A DNA stretch of 10,676 bases from a bacterium (lineage in GTDB: Bacteria; SZUA-182; SZUA-191), in NCBI GenBank assembly GCA_003230535.1, contig QIEW01000143.1:1-10676 (forward strand), given 5' to 3'. The notes under the pieces are model-generated. The model searched no databases. It saw nothing but the letters and a program-made list of their open reading frames with translations, and had not been told where the DNA came from. Below, in pieces: positions 1 to 5,145 of the stretch. Made by a program: the position numbers and the translations under genes. Numbering within the stretch: the stretch's first letter is position 1; each line of letters starts with the position of its first letter.

Positions 1-420
1 AAAACAGCGGTAAAGCCACTTGATGTTTGAGCCTGGTAAGCTGCCGCGCCACTACCCCCGGAAAGCAGGAAAAATCTAAGAAATTGTAGCTCAGACGACC
101 TACATTGGCCCACAGAGTTTTAAAGCCGGAAGAAACAACATTATGCTTTTCCACCAGTTCCCGCGGGCCGAAAGGCGAGCCAAACTGCCTCCAGTTAAGG
201 ATATAGTTATATGCTCCAAATAGAGCAAAACCTAGCAGGGAGCACCCGATCCACAAGGAAAACCTCTTGATCCAGTCACGTCCCCCTTCCTTCCAGGCAA
301 AAATCAGGGCGGCCAAACCCAGTCCGGGCAAAAAAAGCCAGGTATTAGCCTTGGTGCCTAAGGCTAACCCCATTGCTGTCCCACAAAGCAGAAAAGCGGC
401 ATATTTGCCCTCCCAACCCC
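1..420 (-). pseudogene. C-terminal part of the GT-C glycosyltransferase, displaced to another frame and cut by the window edge
   Basis: On the minus strand a second open frame continues the protein begun at 1170 and stays open to position 1. It reads in order GGWEGKYAAFLL, GLALGTKANTWLFLPGLGL, YNYILNWRQFGSPFGPREL and GRLSYNFLDFS, which is the usual middle of this membrane glycosyltransferase family: two hydrophobic segments followed by a conserved lumenal/periplasmic stretch. The two frames join cleanly if one C is added to the CCCC run at 417-420 (plus strand), giving YFFIQGGWEGKYAAFLL. The other frame is open only up to a TGA at 470-472, so the shift must lie between 364 and 470. It is either a real frameshift mutation or a homopolymer sequencing error. 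The gene continues beyond the window. Confidence 0.75.
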
Positions 421-1170
421 TTGGATAAAGAAATATAAGCAGGCCACTACACAAAAACTTACTACCAAATCATTTTGTGTGGAGGTGCTCTCGAGCACCA
501 CAATCGGCAGTAGAGCCCAGGTCAGCCCTGCAAAAACCGCCTGGAACAGAGAAAATTCTAACTGCCGGGCCAGAGCATAAACTCCAACCAGAAGCCCCAG
601 ATAAGCCACCCACTGAACAAATCCAGCCAGCAGATCGCTCCGCAGAAAGGTTATTAACCACAAAACAACTATCTCAGCATTGGGAGGGAACACTATCTGG
701 CGCAGATTAGGGGCGTTATAGTGGCTCAGGGAACCCTGCTGGAGCCAGTAACCTGCACGGGAGAGATGATAGCCCATAGAATCGTTGGTGTTGGGGGGAA
801 CGCTAAGAACAAGTCCCACACCAATTACGGCCACTAAAAAAACTGCTGCTGCGAGAAAAAGCAACAGCTTGTGCTCTGAAACAAAAAAAAGCCTGCTTTC
901 TCTGCTGGGAAGTGAGAAAGCAGGCCATACCGGCCTCTTTGCCCAAACCCAAGCTATAACCGCCGCCGCAACTACTGCGTGGAAAACTAAAAACCCTCCC
1001 GGTTGAATAGCTCCCCACGCAGAGAGTATTTCAGTTGCCAGCACCAGTTGAGCATAACTCAATATAAGACAAGCTATGATGAAGGACGGCCACCTTCTGA
1101 AACCACACAAGCTGGTCAGTCCACAAGAACCAAGCCCCACTAACAAGACGGCTATCCCAAATTTAACCAT
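364..1170 (-). CDS. GT-C superfamily membrane glycosyltransferase (ArnT/PMT-like), N-terminal part before a frameshift
   Basis: Probably transfers a sugar from a polyprenyl-phosphate donor on the outer face of the cytoplasmic membrane. It has several hydrophobic segments (about residues 3-20, 30-47, 58-76, 101-123, 165-200 and 210-226). The first extracytoplasmic loop carries PNTNDSMGYHL (126-136), whose Asp sits where GT-C enzymes keep a catalytic acid, followed by SHYNAPNLRQIVFPPNAE (149-166). STSTQNDLVV (228-237) is another signature of the family. After about residue 250 the frame goes wrong and ends at a TAG at 364-366, while homology continues in another frame (1-420). The start ATG is preceded by GAGG three bases away; the same frame is open upstream to a TGA but offers no other usual start codon. 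It lies divergent from the sugar aminotransferase at 2101, so surface polysaccharide or protein glycosylation is a fair inference; the substrate is unknown. Confidence 0.8.
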   Translation of the reverse strand: MVKFGIAVLLVGLGSCGLTSLCGFRRWPSFIIACLILSYAQLVLATEILSAWGAIQPGGFLVFHAVVAAAVIAWVWAKRPVWPAFSLPSRESRLFFVSEHKLLLFLAAAVFLVAVIGVGLVLSVPPNTNDSMGYHLSRAGYWLQQGSLSHYNAPNLRQIVFPPNAEIVVLWLITFLRSDLLAGFVQWVAYLGLLVGVYALARQLEFSLFQAVFAGLTWALLPIVVLESTSTQNDLVVSFCVVACLYFFIQGVGRANMPLFCFVGQQWG

Positions 1171-1259
1171 CAGCCTCAGACGGCGAAGAGAAAACCTTTC
1201 TCCCCCTTCTGTTTTTTTACCCCCTGTCTCTCACCGGAAAAATTTAGCTGAGAACTTAG

Positions 1260-1282
1260 CGCACCATCGGTGCGGATTTTTT
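1260..1282 (+). terminator. Intrinsic terminator-like hairpin with T-run, no obvious gene upstream on this strand
   Basis: CGCACC (1260-1265) pairs perfectly with GGTGCG (1269-1274) across the loop ATC, followed by GATTTTTT. The T-run is on the plus strand only. No plus-strand gene ends just upstream, so it may end antisense transcription towards the glycosyltransferase promoter region or be a relic. Confidence 0.4.
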
Positions 1283-1291
1283 AGGTTAGGT

Positions 1292-1319
1292 GGTAGGCAG
1301 GTTCAGTAAACCTGCCACC
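1292..1319. repeat. Palindromic hairpin, REP-like
   Basis: GGCAGGTT (1296-1303) pairs with AACCTGCC (1309-1316) around the loop CAGTA; GGT (1292-1294) and ACC (1317-1319) extend the stem past a bulged A. It lies 8 bases from a second GC-rich hairpin, an arrangement typical of dispersed intergenic palindromes. Whether it recurs in the genome cannot be seen here. Confidence 0.5.
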
Positions 1320-1327
1320 CATTCAGC

Positions 1328-1351
1328 CTGTCGGGTCTGAGGACCCGACAG
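1328..1351. repeat. Perfect 10-bp palindromic hairpin, REP-like
   Basis: CTGTCGGGTC (1328-1337) and GACCCGACAG (1342-1351) are perfect inverted copies around the loop TGAG. No T-run follows on either strand, so it is not a standard terminator. It forms a pair with the hairpin at 1292-1319. Confidence 0.55.
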
Positions 1352-1360
1352 CACATAAAT

Positions 1361-1476
1361 ATGATGCTTTCGTAAAAAGTCGGTGAAGCTGGAAAAACTG
1401 TCTATATGTAGTATGATAACAAGCACAATGGCACTCTATGTTGTAGCGAGATTTTTACTTTTTACGAGACCATCAA
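1361..1476. mobile_element. Possible MITE-like element bounded by 20-bp imperfect inverted repeats
   Basis: The left arm ATGATGCTTTCGTAAAAAGT (1361-1380) matches the reverse complement of 1457-1476 at 17 of 20 positions, including the uninterrupted TCGTAAAAAGT core. The roughly 76 bases between have no coding potential. This is the layout of a miniature inverted-repeat element or the ends of a decayed insertion sequence. The right arm (GTAAAAAGT with GATGGTCTC) looks like dispersed repeats I recall from anaerobic Proteobacteria, but that is memory, not a search. No clear target-site duplication is visible. Confidence 0.35.
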
Positions 1477-1500
1477 ATATGAGGTAACCATCAGTGACCC

Positions 1501-1650
1501 GATGTTTGGCCTGTCCCCAGGCCGAAACTACTATAAAGGGGTGCGTTTCCCTTGACACTTTCGGCTTGAGAACCAGCCGAAAGATCAAAAGATCAATTTC
1601 TTGCAGTACGCAAGAAACTAACCGGACAACGCTGATAATGCCCTACTTAT
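1501..1650 (-). ncRNA. Candidate structured RNA or long hairpin-rich 5' leader
   Basis: Downstream of the minus-strand promoter at 1657-1685 lies a run of stems: TTTCTTGC/GCAAGAAA (1597-1604 with 1610-1617, 8 bp, loop 5), CTTTCGGCT/AGCCGAAAG (1558-1566 with 1575-1583, 9 bp, loop 8), AAGGG/CCCTT (1536-1540 with 1549-1553) and a stem of about 9 bp at 1505-1513 with 1518-1526 (core GGCCTG/CAGGCC, loop TCCC). All are perfect or nearly so and closely spaced. They could form a small RNA of about 150 nt, or the first part of a leader of about 480 nt for the glycosyltransferase at 1170. I match it to no RNA family I know. The boundaries are inferred from the promoter and the last stem. Confidence 0.35.
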
Positions 1651-1653
1651 CAG
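1632..1653. promoter_or_regulatory. Dyad at the predicted transcription start (operator or 5' hairpin)
   Basis: CTGATAA (1632-1638) and TTATCAG (1647-1653) form a perfect 7-bp dyad with an 8-base centre. It covers the start site (about 1650) predicted for the minus-strand promoter at 1657-1685. That position suits a repressor operator, though it could equally form a hairpin at the RNA 5' end. Confidence 0.35.
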
Positions 1654-1656
1654 GGA

Positions 1657-1685
1657 AATATAAAACAATGTTTTTCTATTGTCAA
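1657..1685 (-). promoter_or_regulatory. Near-consensus sigma-70 promoter, minus strand
   Basis: On the minus strand, TTGACA (complement of 1680-1685) is followed after exactly 17 bases by TATATT (complement of 1657-1662), 11 of 12 consensus positions. The predicted start is the A at about 1650. The first coding region downstream is the glycosyltransferase at 1170, about 480 bases away. Confidence 0.65.
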
Positions 1686-1799
1686 GTTGAGACCTCTCCT
1701 GTAAATCCACTAACAAGTATGGGATTCTCTTGATATTCCAACTAGAATGCTGTGCAAATCATTTCACCAGCTTTGTGTATAATAATCAGCGCAATCACC

Positions 1800-1822
1800 T
1801 TTTGTATCAGATAGATACAAAA
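1800..1822. promoter_or_regulatory. Perfect 9-bp dyad between divergent promoters, operator-like
   Basis: TTTTGTATC (1800-1808) and GATACAAAA (1814-1822) are perfect inverted copies with a 5-base centre. No T-run adjoins it beyond the arms, so terminator function is weak. It lies between two outward-pointing promoters, as expected of a shared operator for a dimeric repressor. The binding protein is unknown. Confidence 0.4.
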
Positions 1823-1858
1823 ACAGGCGGTGGCCGTGAGGGGAACCCTCCAAAAAAG

Positions 1859-1887
1859 TTTACAGGAGTGAAGATAGTTGTTATAAT
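1859..1887 (+). promoter_or_regulatory. Near-consensus sigma-70 promoter for the sugar aminotransferase
   Basis: TTTACA (1859-1864) and TATAAT (1882-1887) are separated by exactly 17 bases, 11 of 12 consensus positions. The predicted start is near 1894, giving a leader of about 207 nt before the ATG at 2101. Confidence 0.65.
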
Positions 1888-1893
1888 GCCTCC

Positions 1894-2100
1894 GGTTCCG
1901 ATAAGCAAGAAAATAGCTTACACCCGGATTATTCATAAATCCACGGTAAACATTGATGGTGTCATTTGAATACAGCTACTTACGAAATAACGGTCCAAAA
2001 ACAAAATTTTCATACAACTTACCGAAAACTCCCGCTATGGAAGCGACCAACGGGAGCGTGTTATAAGTCCCGAATTATTCGGGTACAGTAAAGGGGAGGT
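1894..2100 (+). promoter_or_regulatory. Structured 5' leader of the aminotransferase gene
   Basis: The predicted leader contains stems TAAGC/GCTTA (1902-1906 with 1916-1920), GGATT/AATCC (1926-1930 with 1938-1942), CTCCCG/CGGGAG (2029-2034 with 2051-2056), in competition with CGCT/AGCG (2033-2036 with 2042-2045), and CCCGAA/TTCGGG (2069-2074 with 2078-2083). The last stem lies 9 bases before the Shine-Dalgarno GGGGAGG (2093-2099), which sits unusually close (1 base) to the ATG. It could modulate translation. I recognise no riboswitch class. Confidence 0.3.
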
Positions 2101-3228
2101 ATGGTTAAAATACCGCTGCTTGATTTGCAATCACAATATGAAGGGATGGAACAAGAAGTATTTCAGGCAATTAAAGGAGTTTATGCCCACAAGCTTTTTG
2201 TCCTGGGACCGGAGGTAAAAGAACTGGAAAAGGAAATTGCTTCCTATTCAAACACCGCTTATGCCGTCGGAGTAGCTTCCGGCTCCGATGCCCTGCTAAT
2301 TTCATTAATGGCTTTAGGGATCGGTGGCGGTGATGAAGTGATTACCACACCCTACACCTTTTTTGCCACCGCCGGGTCAATATCCCGACTAGGAGCCGTT
2401 CCCGTGTTTGTTGATATTGATAAAAGGACTTACAACATTTCCCGGCATAAGCTGGAAGAAAGAATTACTAGCAAAACTAAAGCCATAATACCGGTGCATC
2501 TGTATGGACAATGCGCTGATATGGACATAATTATGGAGATTAGCCGAAAACGTAATATTCCGGTGATTGAGGATGCCGCTCAGGCAATAGGTTCTGAGTA
2601 TGTAAAGAATGGTTTTAGGAAAAAAGCGGGGTCTATGGGGCAATTGGGTTGCCTGAGCTTTTTCCCAACGAAAAACCTGGGCTGTATGGGTGACGGGGGT
2701 ATGATTTTGACCGGCGATGCTGAGTTAGCTGAAAAAGCTTCTGTATTAAGAGACCATGGAATTAAGCCCAAGTATTTCCATAGTCTGATAGGGATAAACA
2801 GCCGGCTGGATACTCTTCAGGCGGCGGTGCTGCTGGTTAATCTGAAATATTTGGATATTTGGTCGGAAAAAAGGCGGAAGAACGCCGAAATTTACAATGA
2901 GCTGTTTAAAGCAAACGGCCTGCTTGATATTATTACTTTGCCGTTTACTGAATTTAACAACAAGCATATCTACAATCAGTATGTAATACGGACCAAGGAT
3001 CGCGATAATCTAAAGACATTTCTGAAGGACAAAGGGATTGATTCGGAAATTTATTATCCGATACCGTTGCATCTCCAGGAATGTTATCGCCATCTGGGGT
3101 ATCAGAGGGGAGATTTCCCAAATGCAGAACAGGCCGCCCGAGAAACTTTGGCGCTCCCGATATATTCTAAGTTAACTTACCAGATGCAAGAAAAAGTTGT
3201 GGATACAATCAAAGACTTTTCCCCCTAG
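2101..3228 (+). CDS. DegT/DnrJ/EryC1/StrS family PLP-dependent sugar aminotransferase
   Basis: Cytoplasmic PLP enzyme that probably aminates a nucleotide-linked keto-sugar for surface polysaccharide or glycoprotein synthesis. It shows the family's motifs in order: IPLLDLQSQY at the N terminus, the cofactor-phosphate region ASGSDA (59-64), TPYTFFATAGS (83-93), VHLYGQCADM (132-141), the PLP-ring Asp in IEDAAQAIGS (156-165), the Schiff-base Lys191 in LSFFPTKNLGCMGDGG (185-200), and GINSRLDTLQAAVL (231-244). Length (375 aa) is normal and the gene looks intact. The sequence reminds me of WbpE-type UDP-3-keto-glucuronate aminotransferases, but substrate cannot be read from sequence. The start is fixed by the typical MVKIPLLDL N terminus and by GGGGAGG just upstream. 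It lies divergent from the glycosyltransferase and has its own promoter at 1859-1887. Confidence 0.93.
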   Translation: MVKIPLLDLQSQYEGMEQEVFQAIKGVYAHKLFVLGPEVKELEKEIASYSNTAYAVGVASGSDALLISLMALGIGGGDEVITTPYTFFATAGSISRLGAVPVFVDIDKRTYNISRHKLEERITSKTKAIIPVHLYGQCADMDIIMEISRKRNIPVIEDAAQAIGSEYVKNGFRKKAGSMGQLGCLSFFPTKNLGCMGDGGMILTGDAELAEKASVLRDHGIKPKYFHSLIGINSRLDTLQAAVLLVNLKYLDIWSEKRRKNAEIYNELFKANGLLDIITLPFTEFNNKHIYNQYVIRTKDRDNLKTFLKDKGIDSEIYYPIPLHLQECYRHLGYQRGDFPNAEQAARETLALPIYSKLTYQMQEKVVDTIKDFSP

Positions 3229-3281
3229 GGGTGGCGCCTTTAACCCGAAAATTCAGCCCTGAAAAATCGCCCGATGTTTTA

Positions 3282-3310
3282 TTGACAATTGAAATTGCTC
3301 GAGCTATACT
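3282..3310 (+). promoter_or_regulatory. Consensus sigma-70 promoter with start site at the ATG (leaderless candidate)
   Basis: TTGACA (3282-3287) and TATACT (3305-3310) have a 17-base spacer, 11 of 12 consensus positions. The predicted start falls at 3316-3319, on or within three bases of the ATG at 3319, leaving no room for a Shine-Dalgarno site. Confidence 0.7.
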
Positions 3311-3318
3311 CACTTGGT

Positions 3319-4485
3319 ATGTATCCGGACAACTATTTTATAAGAAGATATCTATATTGTAGCAGCTTGATCGTCTGGCTGGTGTGGACTATAGGGTGTG
3401 TATCCGCGCCTAAAAAACAGATCCCGTCTATTGCTTCAGGGAAATATTATCAGGCCCTTGGCCAACATGAGGATGCTATTGATTTTTTCCGGGAATTTAT
3501 AACTAAGGAATCATTATTTAATCCGGAAGCACAATATCTAATCGGGGAATCTTATGGGAATTTAGGAGATCAGGCGTCGGCTGAGGCCGCCTATAATCAG
3601 GTGTTGATTAAATATCCCACCAGTCCTTATGCTGCGCTGGCCTTGCGGCGGTTGGGGGGAATATACCGGCAGCGGGGCGAGTATAAGCAAGCCATAAAAA
3701 AATATGCCAAGGCCATAGAAGTATTAAAAACCGATCCCAACGAGGAATGGTGTACTTTCACGATTGCTCAGGTATATCATTATGATCTTAAGGATTATGC
3801 TGCCGCACTGGCAGGCTATAACTCGCTTATAAACAAAAAAGAGTTGAAAAATCCGCGCTTTGCGTCACGGTCTTATCTGAATATAGCGCGGATATATGTA
3901 GAACAGAAACGTTATAGTGAAGCTGAGAAAACTTATAAGCTCATCATGGAAGAAAGCTCATCATGGAAGATTACTCCTGGAGTAGTCAAGCCGAAGCGGC
4001 AAAAGCGGAGATCCGGAAGCTTAAGAACCAAGGCGCTGGGAATTAGCTTGATTTTTTGTTGGTTTATAAGTTATGGGATGCCCTTGAAATTAGTGGAAGC
4101 CAAGGACGCTTCTCTACATTCTCCTTGGGGTAAAACTACGGGAGGTAAGTCTTTCATTAGCAGGATTGACAATTTAAGGAAGACCAGGGCTCCAATCTCT
4201 TATCCGGCATTAGTATTCGATTATTATATTAAACTGTTCCAGCGGTATATTTCTCCGGTTGATGGAGCACGGTGTCAATTCTACCCTACATGTTCTCATT
4301 ATGGTCGGCTTGCTTTTTCAAAACATGGGGCGATGTTGGGATTTGTAATGACCGCGGATCGGCTGATGCGGGGGAATGCTGGTGTGTGGCAGTATTATCC
4401 GATAATTACCAAGTTTGGTCGCCTCTATTATTATGATCCGCTAGAAGCGAACGATTTTTGGTTCGCCCATTCATCTTCTCCCTAA
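3319..4485 (+). CDS. TPR-repeat lipoprotein fused in frame to a YidD-like protein by a 17-bp duplication
   Basis: From ATG 3319 the product is 388 aa. It begins with a lipoprotein signal (arginines, hydrophobic SSLIVWLVW, lipobox TIGC with Cys27), then TPR helices of the BamD/YbgF-like outer-membrane type to about residue 212 (GKYYQALGQHEDAIDFF, YGNLGDQASAEAAYNQVL, RQRGEYKQAIKKYAKAI, VEQKRYSEAEKTYKLI). At 3937-3970 an exact 17-bp tandem duplication shifts the frame. Without it, the first frame would read on as EDYSWSSQAEAAKAEIRK and end at the TAG at 4044-4046, a typical end for such proteins. As it stands, translation crosses into the frame of the next gene and ends with a YidD-like domain. 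An upstream TTG at 3289 is rejected because it lies inside the promoter. The duplication could be a real allele, a phase-variable site or an assembly artefact. The lipoprotein's role, perhaps in envelope assembly, is inferred. Confidence 0.75.
   Translation: MYPDNYFIRRYLYCSSLIVWLVWTIGCVSAPKKQIPSIASGKYYQALGQHEDAIDFFREFITKESLFNPEAQYLIGESYGNLGDQASAEAAYNQVLIKYPTSPYAALALRRLGGIYRQRGEYKQAIKKYAKAIEVLKTDPNEEWCTFTIAQVYHYDLKDYAAALAGYNSLINKKELKNPRFASRSYLNIARIYVEQKRYSEAEKTYKLIMEESSSWKITPGVVKPKRQKRRSGSLRTKALGISLIFCWFISYGMPLKLVEAKDASLHSPWGKTTGGKSFISRIDNLRKTRAPISYPALVFDYYIKLFQRYISPVDGARCQFYPTCSHYGRLAFSKHGAMLGFVMTADRLMRGNAGVWQYYPIITKFGRLYYYDPLEANDFWFAHSSSP
3937..3970 (+). repeat. Exact tandem duplication, 2 x 17 bp, at the end of the TPR gene
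   Basis: AAGCTCATCATGGAAGA occurs at 3937-3953 and again at 3954-3970, with no further matching base on either side. Seventeen is not a multiple of three, so the second copy changes the reading frame and bypasses the expected stop at 4044-4046. Confidence 0.95.
4048..4485 (+). CDS. yidD: YidD-like membrane protein insertion factor, probable original separate gene
   Basis: YidD-family proteins are small membrane-associated factors linked to YidC/Sec-dependent membrane protein insertion. The conserved core is here: LFQRYISPVDGARC, then FYPTCSHYGRLAFSKHG and a downstream YYYDPLEANDFWF. This matches the longer, exported-type YidD proteins with an NDFWW-like end rather than the short E. coli form. 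Before the 17-bp duplication the gene would have been free-standing: the TPR stop TAG (4044-4046) is followed one base later by an in-frame TTG (4048-4050), with GGGA six bases before it as a weak ribosome site. From that TTG the product is 145 aa and starts with a hydrophobic stretch (IFCWFISYGM). The true start is uncertain because no ATG lies nearer than the one at 4078. At present the frame is continuous with the TPR lipoprotein, so it may be made as part of the fusion, separately, or both. Confidence 0.7.
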   Translation: MIFCWFISYGMPLKLVEAKDASLHSPWGKTTGGKSFISRIDNLRKTRAPISYPALVFDYYIKLFQRYISPVDGARCQFYPTCSHYGRLAFSKHGAMLGFVMTADRLMRGNAGVWQYYPIITKFGRLYYYDPLEANDFWFAHSSSP

Positions 4486-4518
4486 AAAGAACTTCTTTTC
4501 TTTTATGTACCTAAAAAA

Positions 4519-4791
4519 ATGAAATATGAACCTGAACTGTCTGACGATATCCTCCGGAAATTTTCTATTAAGGAAATCATAGAGGAGAAATTGAGGCGGA
4601 TAATTGTAAATATTGATCCGGCGGAAAATCAAGACAGTCTTTATTATGATGTAATCCAGGAAGTTGAAGAGGCATTAATTAGGTTGGCTCTGGAAGCTAC
4701 CGGTAACAATCAACTCCAGGCCGCTAAAATTTTGGGCATAAACCGCAATACGTTAAGTAAGAAAGCTAAACGTTTTAAGTTGAAACTATGA
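4519..4791 (+). CDS. Small Fis-type helix-turn-helix protein
   Basis: A 90-aa protein whose C-terminal half (about 45-90) is a Fis/NtrC-type HTH_8 domain: EEALIRLALEATGNNQLQAAKILG followed by INRNTLSKKAKRFKLKL, with the usual AAKILGINRNTLxKK recognition helix. The N-terminal part (SIKEIIEEKLRRII) is helical and may mediate dimerisation, as in stand-alone Fis-like proteins. It probably binds DNA in the cytoplasm as a nucleoid or transcription factor; targets are unknown. No sigma-54 AAA+ domain is attached. The ATG has no clear Shine-Dalgarno site: AAAAAA precedes it, and a short ATG at 4505 stops after five codons. It follows the YidD-like gene by 33 bases and may be cotranscribed from 3282-3310. 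Confidence 0.8.
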   Translation: MKYEPELSDDILRKFSIKEIIEEKLRRIIVNIDPAENQDSLYYDVIQEVEEALIRLALEATGNNQLQAAKILGINRNTLSKKAKRFKLKL

Positions 4792-4851
4792 ATAGGAACA
4801 TTCTTATTCATAAACTTCTGAGAACAGTTTAAATAAGGAAAGGGGCTTTTT

Positions 4852-5145
4852 ATGGAAAATGAAAAACCAGAAACAAAAAGTGTGGTGTTTAAACCTTCGG
4901 AAACTGTCAGCCCAATTTTTTCTAATACAGGGTTAGTAAACTTTTTAGGGCAAAATTTCTGCATAGATTTTGGATTTATCACCCCCCTCTCAAAGCCTGA
5001 AGAGAAAAACACTATTGAAGTTACTCCTAAGGCCACAATAATTATGGATATTCCTGCTTTTTTAATTTTTTTCAATGCCTGTGGTAAGATTCTTGAAGAT
5101 TTAAAGCAAAAGGGTGTTATGGAGAAAGTAAAGAAGGAGGGTTAA
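4852..5145 (+). CDS. DUF3467-like small protein, first gene of an AT-rich operon
   Basis: A 97-aa soluble protein of unknown function. Its pattern, NTGLVNFLGQNFCIDFGF, then acidic linker, then TIEVTPKATIIMDIPAFLIFFNAC and a final helix ILEDLKQKG, resembles the DUF3467 layout (an N-terminal strand pair containing FxLDFG, a beta strand, then an HAK-type helix), but the conserved HAK-like residues are not exact. The family has no well-established role that I know of. The start has a good ribosome site (GGAAAGGGG at 4837-4845, six bases away). Its stop overlaps the next start (TAATG at 5143-5147), so the two are translationally coupled. The gene is visibly more AT-rich than the glutamate synthase genes downstream. 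The family call is tentative. Confidence 0.6.
   Translation: MENEKPETKSVVFKPSETVSPIFSNTGLVNFLGQNFCIDFGFITPLSKPEEKNTIEVTPKATIIMDIPAFLIFFNACGKILEDLKQKGVMEKVKKEG

Larger units (their letters stand above)
1171..2100. other. Long intergenic region rich in inverted repeats, between divergent genes
   Basis: I see no convincing protein gene in these 930 bases. Reading left to right it holds a terminator-like hairpin (1260-1282), two strong hairpins (1292-1319 and 1328-1351), an inverted-repeat-bounded segment (1361-1476), a cluster of hairpins (1505-1653), a minus-strand promoter (1657-1685), a perfect 9-bp dyad (1800-1822), a 5-bp hairpin (1838-1850), a plus-strand promoter (1859-1887) and a structured leader (1894-2100). 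Short open frames here (for example 1494-1733 and 1730-1969) have no recognisable motifs and lack good ribosome sites. Confidence 0.7.

Noticed and set aside
1540-1560. GTGCG as the 5' end of a group II intron
   Set aside because: No domain V catalytic hairpin or reverse transcriptase in the window; five bases match by chance.
1742-1969. Minus-strand frame reading NNPGVSYFLAYRNRRHY, faintly like the N terminus of polysaccharide-cluster serine acetyltransferases
   Set aside because: No hexapeptide repeats or other domain follows in any frame; at best a decayed fragment, and it overlaps the plus-strand promoter.
1494-1969. Two plus-strand frames of 79 codons each
   Set aside because: No motifs, no ribosome sites, and they coincide with the hairpin cluster.
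3222-3239. CCCCTAGGGG and GGCGCC palindromes after the aminotransferase as a terminator
   Set aside because: Short self-complementary words with no loop-stem of useful length and no T-run.
3289-3318. In-frame TTG start upstream of the TPR lipoprotein
   Set aside because: It lies inside the spacer of a consensus promoter and would precede the transcription start; ATG 3319 gives a proper lipoprotein signal.
4710-5075. Minus-strand frame with a signal-peptide-like start (MKKIKKAGISIIIVALGV)
   Set aside because: It is antisense to two plus-strand genes with good start sites; the hydrophobic start mirrors an AT-rich antisense stretch.
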